Below are positions 11,376 to 23,194 of a stretch of DNA of 64,000 bases, piece after piece. The position numbers and the translations under genes are program-made. The notes under the pieces are model-generated. The model saw only the letters and a program-made list of their open reading frames with translations, did not search any database and had not been told where the DNA came from. The stretch comes from Phyllostachys edulis. Its lineage: Eukaryota > Streptophyta > Magnoliopsida > Poales > Poaceae. The stretch lies in the NCBI GenBank assembly GCA_036346405.1, contig CM070548.1, positions 57,658,611-57,722,610 on the forward strand, written 5' to 3'. Within the stretch, counting starts at the first letter, position 1; each line of letters starts with the position of its first letter.

Positions 11376-11462
11376 GTCGCCAGTTGAACTGGCGACAGGG
11401 ACATATTTTTGTAATTTTTTGGGGAGACTATATATTTTTGTAATTATCTTTTAAAAAAATTC
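11376..11462 (+). repeat. MULE-like terminal sequence with a 21-bp palindrome
   Basis: 11376-11396 is palindromic except for its central base (arms GTCGCCAGTT and AACTGGCGAC). It is followed by ACA-rich and TTTTTGTAATT-rich DNA ending TAATTATCTTTTAAAA. An inverted relative occurs at 31000-31104. Its position after the transposase pseudogene suggests it is the right terminal region of that MULE; no target duplication could be identified. Confidence 0.5.
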
Positions 11463-11565
11463 ATGTTTAGTTGGGGTCTTCGACTCTTGGTGACACCTTG
11501 GTTGGGTTGGACTGGCCGAATGGGATTTGGGCTTCCGTAGGGCGTGCCTGGGAGCGGGAGGTGCT

Positions 11566-11800
11566 TTAGAGCATCTTCAATAGTTAGAGATAATTTTATC
11601 TCTAACATATGCTATATCATCTTTAGAGACAACATTTCCAATAGATAGTCTCTAGTATACTCTCCAATATTTATATTTTATAATTTTTCTTTGAAACGGA
11701 CCTACATGTCAACTAGAGTAAATTAATGTATCATGTCTTGTTTCGCGTGCACGACAGTCTCTTCAGGAAAAGACGAACTGTGCTCTCTCTCTCTCCTCCC
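11566..11800 (+). mobile_element. MITE-like fragment (GAGCATCTTCAATAG start)
   Basis: Starts with GAGCATCTTCAATAG, like the terminal inverted repeat of the MITE at 17760, and is AT-rich inside. No matching right end was found, so it is treated as a truncated copy. Confidence 0.35.
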
Positions 11801-11822
11801 CTTCTCCTCCACGTAGGATTTT

Positions 11823-11920
11823 GTTGACGTCATGTCATCACTGATCTATAGACTCAGACGGCTCATGAAACTGTCTGTGATGACGTTTTTGAATCGTCCG
11901 TGAATACTTTTTCTGTAGTG
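11823..11920 (+). mobile_element. CACTA (En/Spm) transposon right terminus, fragment
   Basis: The right edge reads TTTTTCTGTAGTG, the inverse of the CACTACAGAAA terminus of grass CACTA elements. Short subterminal repeats built on GACGG and CGTC with ATGAA spacers precede it (11845-11905). No left terminus is seen. Confidence 0.5.
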
Positions 11921-12678
11921 GAGAAAAGGGCTCAAAGTCCGGGATGGCCACGGGATGAAGAAGGTGCTGGCGTGGCCACTAGCAGCGGGTCCACCTGGAA
12001 GAGAAACAAAAGAAATAAAGAACAGAGCAGGGCTAGCAGCTGGTTGGGCTTCAGTTGGCACGGGAGGAAAAGCCTAGGCGGCGGCCGGTTGGGCTTCGAA
12101 TGAGGCACATGCGTGGAAAGGCGCAAGCGGGCCAGACTTGGAGTGAAACACGGCTGGGCCGGCTTGGGTGAAACGGAAGCGGCCGAGGGATGGCTCTTGC
12201 CTGGTTCACGCGTGCGCAAGGAAAAAACGGAAGGTCGGCCGGCGGTAGAAAAAGAAAAAGGAAGTGGCCAGCTAGGAATGGGGCCGAAAGAAGCTGAGGT
12301 GGGCCAAGTCGTGCGGGCCGGGAAGAGAGATGGCGGGCTAGGCTGACGGGAAAAGATTTGGGCTGAAAGGAAATAGAATCAGGCCGAAGAAGAAGATTGA
12401 GCCTGAAAGGGAATTTCGGATTTAAACAAGATTTCTGAATTTAGAAATTGAGCTCCAATAAATAGCAAATAAATCCTAAAAATTCCTAGAAAATTCCAGA
12501 AAATTAGCAGGAACTCAAATAAAACAACATTTAATTTAATCAAACTTTAGATTATTCACATTAAATATTTTTTATTTCTGAAAATTCAGATTAAGCTTTG
12601 ACTTTAACAGAAAAAATTCAAATAGTTATTTTTTATTTTTAAAACTTCAAAATCAGACCAGATTTTGAAGATGTTACA
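11921..12678 (-). mobile_element. Truncated LTR of the TGTAACATC superfamily, minus strand
   Basis: Read on the minus strand it starts at 12678 with TGTAACATCTTC. It passes an AT-rich 5' part and then a GC-rich part that contains GGGCC-type blocks, the same architecture as the start of the LTR at 14091. The other end is cut near the CACTA fragment. Any reading frames in it are incidental. Confidence 0.5.
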
Positions 12679-14085
12679 GAATTATAGACTCATTTATCCG
12701 TTTACAAAGGGAAAGACGTCGGTATGGAGTCGTGTCAGTTGTGTCATATGTGGATATAGACTAGGCTAAAGAACAAAGTCTTATAGTATTTATCAAGACT
12801 ACGCTAAAGAAGAAGTCAGCAAAGGTGACCTCATAATTAAGAAAGCCGGTATCATAAATGAAGCCCTTCAAAAAGCAAAAGAAAAGAAGTCGAGGAACGA
12901 AACTACTTCTCTAATAGCACGGTTGAATAAAGTTTAATCCTGATTTTGTGATTTGTGAAACTCCTTTTGGTTGATTGAAGAGAAGAGTAGATCGAGTAGC
13001 CATTGAATTGTGATTATGTATTTGATTAGTGCTTCATAATTAGTAATTTGTGATTGCTGCAGTATCGCAATCTATTAGTAATTTATGTAGTATCACAGGT
13101 TGTAGCCTATATGTCCATCTGTTTTCTGAACAATGAATAAGTTGGCGAGCTTTTGAAGATGTCGATAAGTATACTATGATTAGTTTGACACGACATCCTA
13201 TTAGTAGCGGATATAGGAATTTATGGATGAGGGTTTGATAAAAATAATTTGGATATATTTTTAAAAAAAAATCTATACTTATATTGTCTTATAAAAACTA
13301 ACGGTAAAAGTCACATTTCGGAAATACTGTAACTTAGCGTAGAGCACATTTTCTCTTAAATATGTATTAACTATAACACTCTTCTCACTTTTTATTCTCT
13401 ACATTGGCATATGGAAAATGATGAATGGTGCGTGCGTACAACTTTACTAAATCAAATGATGATTTAATTTTTTTTTCTATACCTAGAATAGAAAGCAGTA
13501 AATACTTTAAGTTTTTGACATGTGTTGCCACTATTAATGATTTATCCCTCTGATATTAACTATAATAAACAATTAACACAAATACTGCTTTGAAAACGAC
13601 AAAATGTAAGTATTTTCAAATTGATCCAACTCAAACAATATTTATTTTGGCCTGAAGGGAGTATATAAGTTCTTATAACTACTAGATTCATAACAATTGG
13701 CGCCATTAAATTCTTCAGAGAAAACATCTAAAGCGTCTAGATACTTCTAGGAAATTATGTAGGTTACAAATATTTTAATTGGATGCTCCAGAGCATTCTT
13801 AGGAATAAAAATATCTCTCTCAGTTTGCAAGAAACTTATTGAGTGCATGTGCATTGAAGATAATATTATTTTTTGCAAGAGAGAGAATATTATTAGTATG
13901 GTATAATACATATTATCTTTTACCTCAAAACAACAATTGATATACTAATAGAATAATAATACCTTACATTGCTTCAAAGGAATGGTGTATTCAAACTAAT
14001 TAAACTCAATTAGATCCGAGTAAAGAAATTGGCACACGCTATGCATAGGAGCGCGAGTTTATAGGTGTTCCTTATAAACTTATTT
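12679..14085. other. AT-rich intergenic DNA with MITE traces
   Basis: No coding signal. 13620-13665 resembles a decayed Stowaway right end (ATATTTATTTTGG then GAAGGGAGTATA). Otherwise nothing was recognised. Confidence 0.4.
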
Positions 14086-14090
14086 ATTAG

Positions 14091-17000
14091 TGTAACATCC
14101 CAAATTTTCTAAGTTTTTGAAAATTTTCAAAAAATTTAAAAAATAACCATTTTGTTTTATTAATTTGCTAAAGCTTAATTTAAAATTTAGAATTTAAAAG
14201 AAATTTAACTTGAATTAATCCAACTTCAATTAATTCCAAAGTTGAGTTTTGTTGGATCTTAATTGGGTTTTCCTTTTGCCCTAAGTTAAAAATAATTATT
14301 TGCAAAAAACTAAAAGTAAATGTTAAGCTGAAAATATTTTTACTAAGTTCTAAATAATTCAGGAGATTTCTGTGAATTTTTCTTGAATTTTTGGACGGCT
14401 TTAGCTATTTTCTAAAAATATTTTTTCTTTTCTGGTACTTTCTAAAATAAAAATCCTCAAAATCCCCCTTCTACTGTTTGGGCCTAATTTCTTCTACCAT
14501 TCTCCTTCCCACTCGTCGGCCCACGCCCTGCTTCTTCCACACACCATCTCCTCGGTCGTCGTCAGATGGAATCGGACGGCTTCATGACCATGCTGTCTTG
14601 CAGGTTCGCCCTTCTCTCTCTCTCTCACAAGACGGCTTCAGCCGTCACCAGCCTTCGCCTCTGGTCATCTTCAACCTCCATCAGCTTGCAGCCCCTCGCC
14701 TCGAATCTCGCCGACCCATCGCTTCCTCGCCATGCCCTACCAAATTACTACCCGTCCCCATCCGGTTCTGTAGCCATCCCATCCTCACAGACCAGATGCC
14801 CCCTTTTTCCTCTTCTCCGCAGGCAAGTCAAGCCTGCACCGCCGTCCGCCATTAATGGCCGACAACCTCTCCTCCTCCTCCTCCTCCTCCTCCTCCTCCG
14901 GGTCTCCCCGAGTCCTATAAATGTGAGCATCGGACGCGCCTCCCTCTCCTCTCTCTTTCCCCTCATCCCACTTCCCCTCTCTCCCTTCGAGCTCGCCGTA
15001 TTTTGATCTCCAACCGCCACCGCTGAGCTTCGCTCCGCCGCACCCGCCGCCGCCTTCAAGCATCCTCCGGCACCGTCGACCTCGCCACCGCCACCTCCTC
15101 ATCGTGGTGCACCTGACTGTGACTCACTCTCCCGGAGGCTACGGAGCCCCGCCGCCTTCAATCGCCGCCGCCGCCATTGCTTTTCTCTCATGGCGACCCT
15201 CCCGTCTGCCAGTGTCATCAAGACCTCGCGCGCCCAACTCCCCGTGAGCTCCTTTGCGTTGGTGTCCTCATCGCCGCCATATGCCATGTAATCGCCGGCG
15301 ACCATCGCCGAAGGCCGTCGACTTCGGATCCGATGTGGCTGCCAAGTGGCGCCCGTCGATGCCCACCTCAACCCTTTTGTCGATGTGGTCGCCTCGTCAG
15401 AAAGCCACGTGTCGATCCAACCCCAAACACCTTCAGCAGTGTGAACCCACCACATACACCCATCTCATTGACATGGGCCCCACATGTCAATTTCATTTAT
15501 TTTAATTATTTCGGTGAAAATCCCTCGATGACGTCGGTGACGTCATATTCGTTTTTCCTTTGCAAAAATAATTCCGAAATTAGGAAAACCCTAATTTCAT
15601 CATTTCATGTGTTCTTCAAACTTCCTTTGGCCATAACTTCCTCATTCGAACTCCGATTCGAGTGATTCAAATTTCTAATTTCATCTAAATTCCTTGTATT
15701 CCTACTAGTATTTATTTGGATTTTATTTGGAGTTGTTTTATTTATTTAGCTTTGTTCGCACGTATAGATTCCGGTGTTTCGGAAGACTTTGTGGACCTGA
15801 CGACCGAAGCATCTCTACTCTTCAACGAAGGCAAGTCATAGACCTTTGATCATATTGAACCCATCTTTATAAAAGTATATTATTTGATATAAACATGCAT
15901 CGCTAATTTTATAATAAACGGTTTCGGGAATTAGTTAATTACCTAATTGCCATTATGCCTCCTTGATAATTTGTGAATGACATGTATCCTTGAATGACAT
16001 AATCCTTGGACACCTTAGGATGGTTAATTATTGGTTGGACATTATTGCAATACCAACATGGGTGCGTATTATGCTTAGCCATGCTTTAGTTATGCGATGG
16101 TCTCATGATCACATACTAAAAAATGATTGAACTTGACTTAATGATATATGGAACTATGGTGCGATACCACTGTTGTGCAACTGTGGTGCGAGATCACCGT
16201 TGTGTCAATTGTGGTGCGATGCCTTTGCTATTAAAATTTGTTGTGCCATGGCAAGGGTTGTCACTTGGCCGGGTTGAACGAAAATGATTTAAGCTCGGAC
16301 GAGTGGTTGGATGGAAAAGAAGGAATGCGCGAGGCAATGCGGGAGGCATATTATTAGGGTACGGGAGGTACTTAGATGCACGAGGCACATGGAATGCGGA
16401 AAGTCTCGCCTGAGCAACCACTAAGGACTTAACCTTGAACCATTGATCTGGGCCTTAACCATATAACCACATGTCTAGACTGGGATAGACCTAGCCGACT
16501 AATTAGCAATGTTTTGGTTCGGCTCTGTTTTGGTTGGGAACGGCGCAAGAGGGGGCCAGTAACGGTAACCCATTAGCGGGCAGAACCAAGTCAAAACAGA
16601 ACTTTGTAAAAGCCTTGTCACGTGCTCTAGACTGCTTACCTAAGGAAGTGAGCGATGGCATAGATATGTGCCGAACAAACTAGAGAATTCGTGTCTTGTG
16701 GGTCAAGCTGTACAACCTCTGCAGAGTGTAAAACTATTCGAATAGTCGTGTCCCTGGTTATAGACATGCCTGGTGATTTCACGCAAGGGGTAGATCTTTA
16801 TCAAAATGTTGGAATGGGTTGATCGAATCTTACGGATGGTTGATGGTTGGGAAGTGAACAGGGTGTTCACTAGTTGTTTCAAAGAAAATTATTTACTTAT
16901 GTATTAACCTTTTAAATTGTGCCTTCCAATCTACTTACTGTATTTAATATCAAATATTGCTTTCTGCAAAATAGCCATAAAGCTATCCTTATCAAACCTT

Positions 17001-17439
17001 GCATGAATATTACTTGCATACATTTCTCTGCGACTTGCTGAGTACATTCAAAGTACTCATGGCTTTATGCCCTTCTGGTTGATCAGTCGGCGAAGAAGAA
17101 CCAGGAAGCAACGAGTTCTACGAGAAAGACTACTTTGAAGACTATGTGAATTAAGTCGCGTCCTCCACTCGATTGCTTGTGGGCATATTGGGTGATCTCT
17201 ACCAGGTGTTTGGTTTCCGCTGTAAGCTTCCTTTTGTTGTTAAGCCCTGCGTGGCAAGCATTGTAAGACTTGACCATAAGGTCCTTTTGCTATTAAATAT
17301 TAATTTGTCTACTTCATCTATAGTTTGGTGTACGATTTTGATTACACCAATGTTGCTACTGTGTGCACTAGCTACTGATCCAGAGAATAGTGCGGATATA
17401 CACAGAGGGTCCTGGATCCGGAGATCCGGGGTCCCGACA
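14091..17439 (+). mobile_element. Solo LTR, 3349 bp, Ty3/gypsy type, TSD ATTAG
   Basis: Begins TGTAACATCCC and ends GGGGTCCCGACA. It is flanked by perfect 5-bp duplications ATTAG at 14086-14090 and 17440-17444. There is no internal region, primer-binding site or second LTR, so it is a solo LTR left by recombination. A pyrimidine- and GC-rich block (14471-15500) contains a TATA box (TATAAAT, 14916-14922). Near the 3' end a TGAGTAC/GTACTCA stem-loop (17039-17059) is followed by a short acidic EEEPGSNEFYEKDYFEDY-like coding patch (about 17090-17155). The same start, stem-loop and end occur in the LTR at 36444-54602, which points to one superfamily of long gypsy LTRs. Confidence 0.9.
14868..14899 (+). 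repeat. (CTC)n microsatellite
   Basis: About ten CTC units upstream of the TATA box in the solo LTR. It encodes poly-Leu or poly-Arg in translated frames, which has no biological meaning here. Confidence 0.9.
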
Positions 17440-17444
17440 ATTAG

Positions 17445-17759
17445 GTCCTAAACATAAAGACTAAAAATCTAATTATCTGAATACATCAATAATATGTTGT
17501 TTTTTTCCTATTATATATAGTCTTAAAAAAATATTGGGGCAAACAAGTACATAAGCAAGCAAAGTGAGAAGCTATCTTATCCTTGTGGATCATATATTAT
17601 TTAGTGAAATAACAATTTTCCACATGGTTGCATCTGTTTGGAGTAGGCAAGAGAGGAGAGGAAATTCATCCCATCATTGGAAACCTCAAGTCATCTAGGT
17701 CAGACAATAGCACGGATCGGACCAATGAGTGATTCATAGTTGGCCTTACAAGGCATAAG
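17445..17759. other. Intergenic, nothing recognised
   Basis: AT-rich sequence between the solo LTR and the MITE, with no reading frame or repeat of note. Confidence 0.4.
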
Positions 17760-18226
17760 AGCATCTACAATAGTTTGTTTCTTAGCTTGTTACTAAGAAG
17801 AGAGAGAGTACTTTATCTAATAAAAAGAAACAAGCATTCCAATGGATTGTTTCTTAAACTTGTATCTAAGACTTTAATTGCTACAAGTGTGCATGATTCT
17901 TGATGATCAACAATGAGGTACAACTTTATGACCTATATGTTTTGGCTCATTTATTATATCATCTGCGGGGGAAGCCAAGAAGGCAAATTGCACAAGATCC
18001 GTGAGATTTTGTTGGTAGGCGATGGGACCCACAAAATGAGTATTTAGGTAACAACTAAGCCTCCAATAGAGTTTTTTGTTGTTTCTTATGTCTTGGTATT
18101 AACAATCTGAAAGTTTCTTCATGTAGAAACAACTTCACCTTCTCTCCTCATATTCTCTCCTCCACATCATCTAAAATTGATGTGACAACTTCTTAGTAAC
18201 AGCTGAGATGAATTGTTGTAGATGCT
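17760..18226. mobile_element. MITE, 467 bp, AGCATCTACAA termini
   Basis: Imperfect terminal inverted repeats of about 45 bp: AGCATCTACAATAG on the left and the inverse of AGCATCTACAACAATT on the right. Both are followed inward by GTTACTAAGAAG. No coding capacity. The target duplication is unclear. Confidence 0.7.
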
Positions 18227-19766
18227 ATAATAATCCACTAGGCTAGACGACTCACATGCACCCATGCCTGCTATTGACTCTCGTTTATTTACCTCAAAGT
18301 CTGAAGGATTGTTTCCTTGTATACTAAGTAAAGTATCTAATAAAAAAAGTATGCACGAAAGGAACATATAGTATTGATTTTTTTACGTGACTAGGCGACA
18401 GGAGTACTGGGACATATCTAAGGGCATGTTGTTTGGTTGAAAACCTATGTTCGTCAACGTAACCTATGATTACATTTTCGTAATAATATTTTTAGAATTG
18501 AGTATTAACATTTTAAAAAATACACTTCGAAAGATAAATAGCACTAGTATTTTGAAATATTTTGATCCTTTTCCACGACTTAACAATCATCTAGCCCTAT
18601 TCATATCTATCCACCCACCAAATCCATTAGAAGTTAAAAAGAAGAAAATATCAGGAGATCGACCAATCCCCATATCCAAATATTTCGAAGCCAACCCAAA
18701 TTAACTTGGTGATTTTAAAAGAAAAATATGACTCAACTTGTTTGCTGGGATTGAGACAAAAAAAATCTCTTGGTCCGTGTGGTTCATGCAACAACATCAA
18801 AAGAAATGAACTATCACGTAGTAGTGGAGTTCAGTGTCAGTGATTCCGCACGACGCATACGGACGACGCCATGGATCTGCATGACTGTGTTTGGACTTTG
18901 GAGGGGACAATGAGAGAGTGTCAGGTGGGGACGCCAGCGGCGATGATGGTACGACCGTGCAAGGGCTCGTGTAACGGTGGAAGCAACATGCATGGTGGCG
19001 CATGATAATGACTGCGACGGTGTAGCAGTAACAACCTTGACCCTAATGGTTATGATTCGCTTTGCTTTAACTGAATAGCGCATGGAGTTCGATGTACGGT
19101 TTTAGACACCTAAATCGGGTGACTAACTCAGACTAACAATGTTTAGGAGGGGTCAAGCCAGGCCTTCCACGTCCATAAGAATGTGAGAATGTTCATGACC
19201 CCAAGCAAACAATCATCAATACCATACCAGGATGGTACAGGCTAAACTTATTAATATTTTACTATCGATCTTATGATATAAATGCTGAGAACACAATACT
19301 CGAGATCACACAAAAAGAGAAAGGGGCTTTTTAAAATAAGTTCAGGTCTTCTCCGGAGAAAATAATAACGATGCTCTTGTGTTCTTTGTAATGAATGTGT
19401 TTACAAAATGAGACAAACCACCGAAACTAAGTCTAATGACTTATGAGTATATTGAATCTGTAGATCCTCTCTCCTGTCTACCGGCATTACTCTTTATATA
19501 GCCTTCGAAGAGGTAGTAGTTGCTGTGTGTCAGGAGATGCATTGACGGTTGCCTGAATGCGCACGTTGGTTACAGTTGTTGTCATAGAAGCTTCATCCTG
19601 CACGTTCGCCATGCGGTTATGTTAGAGACAGATAACTACGTGTGATTATGTCAATGATAAACAACACGTGTAGTAACTATTACGCGCGAATAACAGTGGC
19701 GGATCTAGAAGAAAAACAACCGGGTGTCCCTCATATATATCATCACATATGTATAGAGTCACTGAG
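18227..19766. other. Intergenic DNA, no gene
   Basis: Only short frames without recognisable similarity. At 19694 CAGTGGCGGATCT resembles a grass hAT terminus, but no partner with a matching target duplication was found. Confidence 0.4.
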
Positions 19767-20523
19767 CTTATTGTAATACCCCGACCCGCCACCTGGGTCC
19801 GGAATGCTACCACCATACATAACATAATACAAATTCTGCGCAGCTAAGTTAACAATTAAACATCTTACAACAAAAGATGGGTTATCTAAGGAGAAAGAAT
19901 TGCATTAGAAACTACATGTGACGTGGATGATCTATTCTCCCTTCCCGAAGCATGTCACTTGCAACGATCACCTAAAAAAATATTAACAAGCAAGGGTGAG
20001 TCCGAAGACTCAGCAAGCACATAATAGAGACGATAATCACTGCCACATAAACATAAACACATCCATTTCATTATTTCCATCATAACTTCTCTTTAGTGCA
20101 ATGCACCACCATTCTACATGCTCATTTGCTCAATGCATTGCCCACGTATCTTGAATGCACCATCATGCTCATGCTCATATGCATCTCATCAAGCGATCTG
20201 GGATCGCGGAGTGTTCACCCGTCGATGAAACACTCTTCCCCCATCTTCGTTAGGATGGGGTCCTTACATTGTAGGACTTCCTTTAGTCCCTACAGATGCA
20301 AGACTTCATCTAGAGTACACCGGATTAGTCATGTAACTTTCTCACCGACCTTACCGGATTAGTTACATGACTTTCTCACTGACCTGGCTCATGCATTCTT
20401 GCCATGATGCAAATGCACATGCCCATTGTCATTAACATGATTCATCATTGTCATCATTAACAAGGTAGTCTTATTGCTCACCTTGTCCCATCATCATTGC
20501 CATCAACATGTAACCATTATCAT

Positions 20524-20690
20524 GTAAGCATCACCATATAAACATCATGTACGCATCATCATGTAACAATTAGCATGCAGCATCATGTAAACATTTCCAA
20601 GTAAGCATCACCATATAAACATCATGTATGCATCATCATGTAACCATTAGCATGCAGCATCATGTAAACATTTCCAAATAAGCATCACCA
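20524..20690 (+). repeat. 77-bp tandem repeat, 2.2 copies
   Basis: GTAAGCATCACCATATAAAC recurs at 20524, 20601 and (as ATAAGC) 20678, an exact 77-bp period. Confidence 0.92.
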
Positions 20691-20705
20691 TACAAACAGT
20701 ATCAC

Positions 20706-20812
20706 GTAAGCATCATTATCTAAACACTACCACGTAAGCGTCATCACCTAAACACTACCGCGTAAGCGTCATCACCTAAACACTACCGCGTAAGCGTCAT
20801 CACCTAAACCCA
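20706..20812 (+). repeat. 28-bp tandem repeat, 3.8 copies
   Basis: GTAAGCGTCATCACCTAAAC recurs at 20706, 20734, 20762 and 20790. The unit shares the GTAAGC-TCA core with the adjacent 77-bp repeat, suggesting that one arose from the other. Confidence 0.92.
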
Positions 20813-21189
20813 TCATTACCTAAATGTTACCGTGTAAGCATCATCATATAAACATTACCATATCAACATCATCATGTAAACATTATCATATCACGCAAAC
20901 ATCACATATTTCGCAGCACTAACATGCTATCGCTCTACCATGCACTTGCCTGTTAACCAAGCAGAGCGGGGTGACGTGTGGATGACGTCGTTCCCGAGCC
21001 TCCACCTGAACAGGCATCGAGCCGGACTCAATACAGTACTTCAATATAAGCACACAGACGGACGACATGATCCTACGTGGAGTCCGACACGAACGAACTC
21101 CTTCTCTCTGGGCATTATTCTGCTAACCCGGAGCCCAAAATAAGAATAATCGATTAGAGTTCGAGTCGTCTAACCTTACGAATAAAAAT

Positions 21190-21950
21190 TTATCTGCGCG
21201 TCTCTAATTTCTTCCCTCTTTTCTTTCCTTTCCTTTCTTTATTTCCTCCTTTCTCTTCTTTCTTTTCTCCTCCTTTTTTTCTCTTTGGCCAAAGCCCCCT
21301 GAGCTCCCAGCCTCATTTCCCCATTCTCATGCTTCTCTCCCGTTTTCTCCACTCCACCGACGCCTCCCCTCCGGCTCTCCCACTCCACCAAAGCCGCCTC
21401 ATGGGCTGCCTCCTGCGTGTCGCCTAACACCTCTCTCTGGGTCTTTGGTTCGCCGCCTCCTCCCTCTCTCTGGTGCCCTCTCCTCACTCACGCCACCTCC
21501 TCCCTCTGCGCCTCTCCGGCCACCGGCAAGATTGCCGTGTTGCCTCTGCTCGGCTCGTCGCCTGCTCGAGCCACTCCACCAGCAGCTTCCATGGCCGCTT
21601 CAGCTCATTCCCACGCCCATCGCCATGGTCATGGCGGCTCGGCCTCCGACCACCGTGTGCCTCCCTCACGCGTCGCCGCCCGAAGCGCTGCCCGGCCTGC
21701 CGGACGACTCCTCTGGTACACCCCCTTCCCTCCCCTTCTCCTCTTCCCTCTTTACTTTGTGATGATTTGGTGGATGATGGGGGTTCGATTTGGGCAAGAA
21801 AGACAAGGGGAGAAATGGGATGGGAAGAGAAAGTGGGCTGGTTTTGGTCTTATCTTCCCCCTCTCTCTCTATCTCTCTCTCTCTACCTCTGTCTCTCTCT
21901 ATCTCTCTCTCTACCTCTCTCTATCTATCTCCTACTGTGGGGGGGGGAGG
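21190..21950 (+). repeat. Pyrimidine-rich block with (TC)n tracts
   Basis: Long runs of CTCTCT and TCTTTC at 21200-21290 and 21850-21935. The frame 21417-21953 ends in a Leu/Ser-rich low-complexity tail encoded by the TC repeat and is not credible as a gene. Confidence 0.7.
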
Positions 21951-22198
21951 TAATATGGTAAAGTGCATTTTTTACTGGTATTACACTTATATTACGGGTG
22001 CACACCTATATATACATAGGCTTTAATAAGGTAAAATAAAATTGGACCCGGTGTCCTGTGCACCCCCTTGGCCTACTTGGATCCATCCATGGCGAATAAG
22101 CGTAGTGTACAGAGTCCTTAGTCGATGGGATTCATATGTTTGTAGGTTTTATCAACTATAAGGTGGTCACGAGTGGACCTAGTCATAGCAAACTTTAT

Positions 22199-22312
22199 GA
22201 CCATAAGGTGGTCGTAACAAACCTTACGACCATAAGGTGTCCGCAAGAGATTTTACGACTATAGGGTGATCGCGATAGACTTTACGACCATAAAATAGTC
22301 GTAATCTTCCCT
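22199..22312 (+). repeat. 29-bp tandem repeat, four diverged copies
   Basis: GACCATAAGGTGGTCGT-type units begin at 22199, 22228, 22257 and 22286. Each contains a small inverted repeat (GACC..GGTC). Such arrays are typical of subterminal regions of CACTA elements, but no CACTA terminus was found next to it. Confidence 0.8.
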
Positions 22313-22859
22313 AGTTTTTGTAAATACTAACAATCGGGGGTATCTCTGATGATTGTTAAGGATACCATCATCCATATTAAATATTACATATAATTAATTT
22401 TATTAATTGAGGATTATTGAATCCTCATCAAAAACTACTTTTGTCTAGGTATGCAACTAAACTCCAATTTAAAGGTGGCAATTAGCACACAAACCGAATC
22501 CCTAATGGTAAAAATGTAAAAAGTACTCTCAGTGACAAAAGAAAGTCGTTTTAGACATCGACATGGTCCCCAAAATGTAACTTTGATAACTCATTTATAT
22601 TATAATATATTTATAAAAACTAATAAAATTGTAATATTATGAAAATACTTTTCAAGAAAAATCTACATGTACCATTTTCATGTGTCCTATCTACATATAA
22701 AAATATATATTAATAGGCAAAGTTTATAAGCTTTACACAAAAATATATTAATTTGCAAAGTTTATAAGGTTTGACGGTACCAAAACGATTTCTTTTTTGT
22801 TACCGGAGAGAGGACACGGCAATTGACAAGTTTTCTCGTGCATGCACACGGCTGTGGGC
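22313..22859. other. AT-rich DNA upstream of the FYVE gene
   Basis: Contains a duplicated ~48-bp motif (GCAAAGTTTATAAG near 22717 and 22755) and looks like a decayed MITE. It probably overlaps the FYVE gene promoter. No convincing TATA box was chosen. Confidence 0.4.
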
Positions 22860-23039
22860 CAAAACTAACGCAGAAAATACCGAAAATACCCGCATTGGGG
22901 CATCGCCCAGTCGCTTCTGCATCCTCTTCCTTTTCCTCTTCCCCTGCCGAGCGCCGACTCACGAACCCTCCTCCCTCTCCGCCGAACACGAGATCCATCT
23001 CATCTGGGTTTTGCTTGGATTGATTTCTTCTTTCGTTGG
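22860..23039 (+). promoter_or_regulatory. Probable 5' UTR exon and leader of the FYVE gene
   Basis: CT-rich, GC-rich leader ending TTCGTTG before GTAAGG at 23040, a good splice donor. An acceptor (TTTGCAG) at 23325-23331 would join it to the exon holding the start codon at 23361. A 5' UTR intron is common in grass genes. This is inferred from signals only; a transcript is needed. Confidence 0.5.
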
Positions 23040-23194
23040 TAAGGAAGCCCTAGCATGCTTGGATTGTTGTTCTATCGTTTTGTTTTGGGGGATCATTTCT
23101 TTGCTTCGAGCAATTAATCTAATCTAAATCTTTCTTTCTCTCCAATCCAATCCATGCTGTATGTTGCGAATTTGTTGGCTTCGTGGTGGATTAC

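Larger units (their letters stand above)
19772..21985 (-). mobile_element. Solo LTR, 2214 bp, TSD CTTAT
   Basis: The ends TGTAATACC (19772) and GGTATTACA (to 21985) are exact inverted repeats, and perfect CTTAT duplications lie at 19767-19771 and 21986-21990. There is no internal coding region. Minus orientation is inferred because the TGAGT/ACTCA stem-loop (19997-20012), found near the 3' end of the other long LTRs, is here near the left end with GCTTGC on the minus strand. The interior holds two minisatellites and a TC-rich tract. The frames at 21417-21961 come from the GC/TC-rich part and look incidental. Confidence 0.88.

Noticed and set aside
14478..15665. Overlapping long frames rich in Ser, Pro, Leu and Arg
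   Set aside because: They lie within the GC/TC-rich 5' part of a solo LTR, overlap on both strands, and show no domain or codon signal.
20524..20812. CRISPR-like array
   Set aside because: Direct tandem repeats with no unique spacers, in a eukaryotic LTR.
21417..21961. Two overlapping frames of 160-178 codons
   Set aside because: They end in Leu/Ser runs encoded by (TC)n, lie inside a solo LTR with clear target duplications, and have no recognisable similarity.
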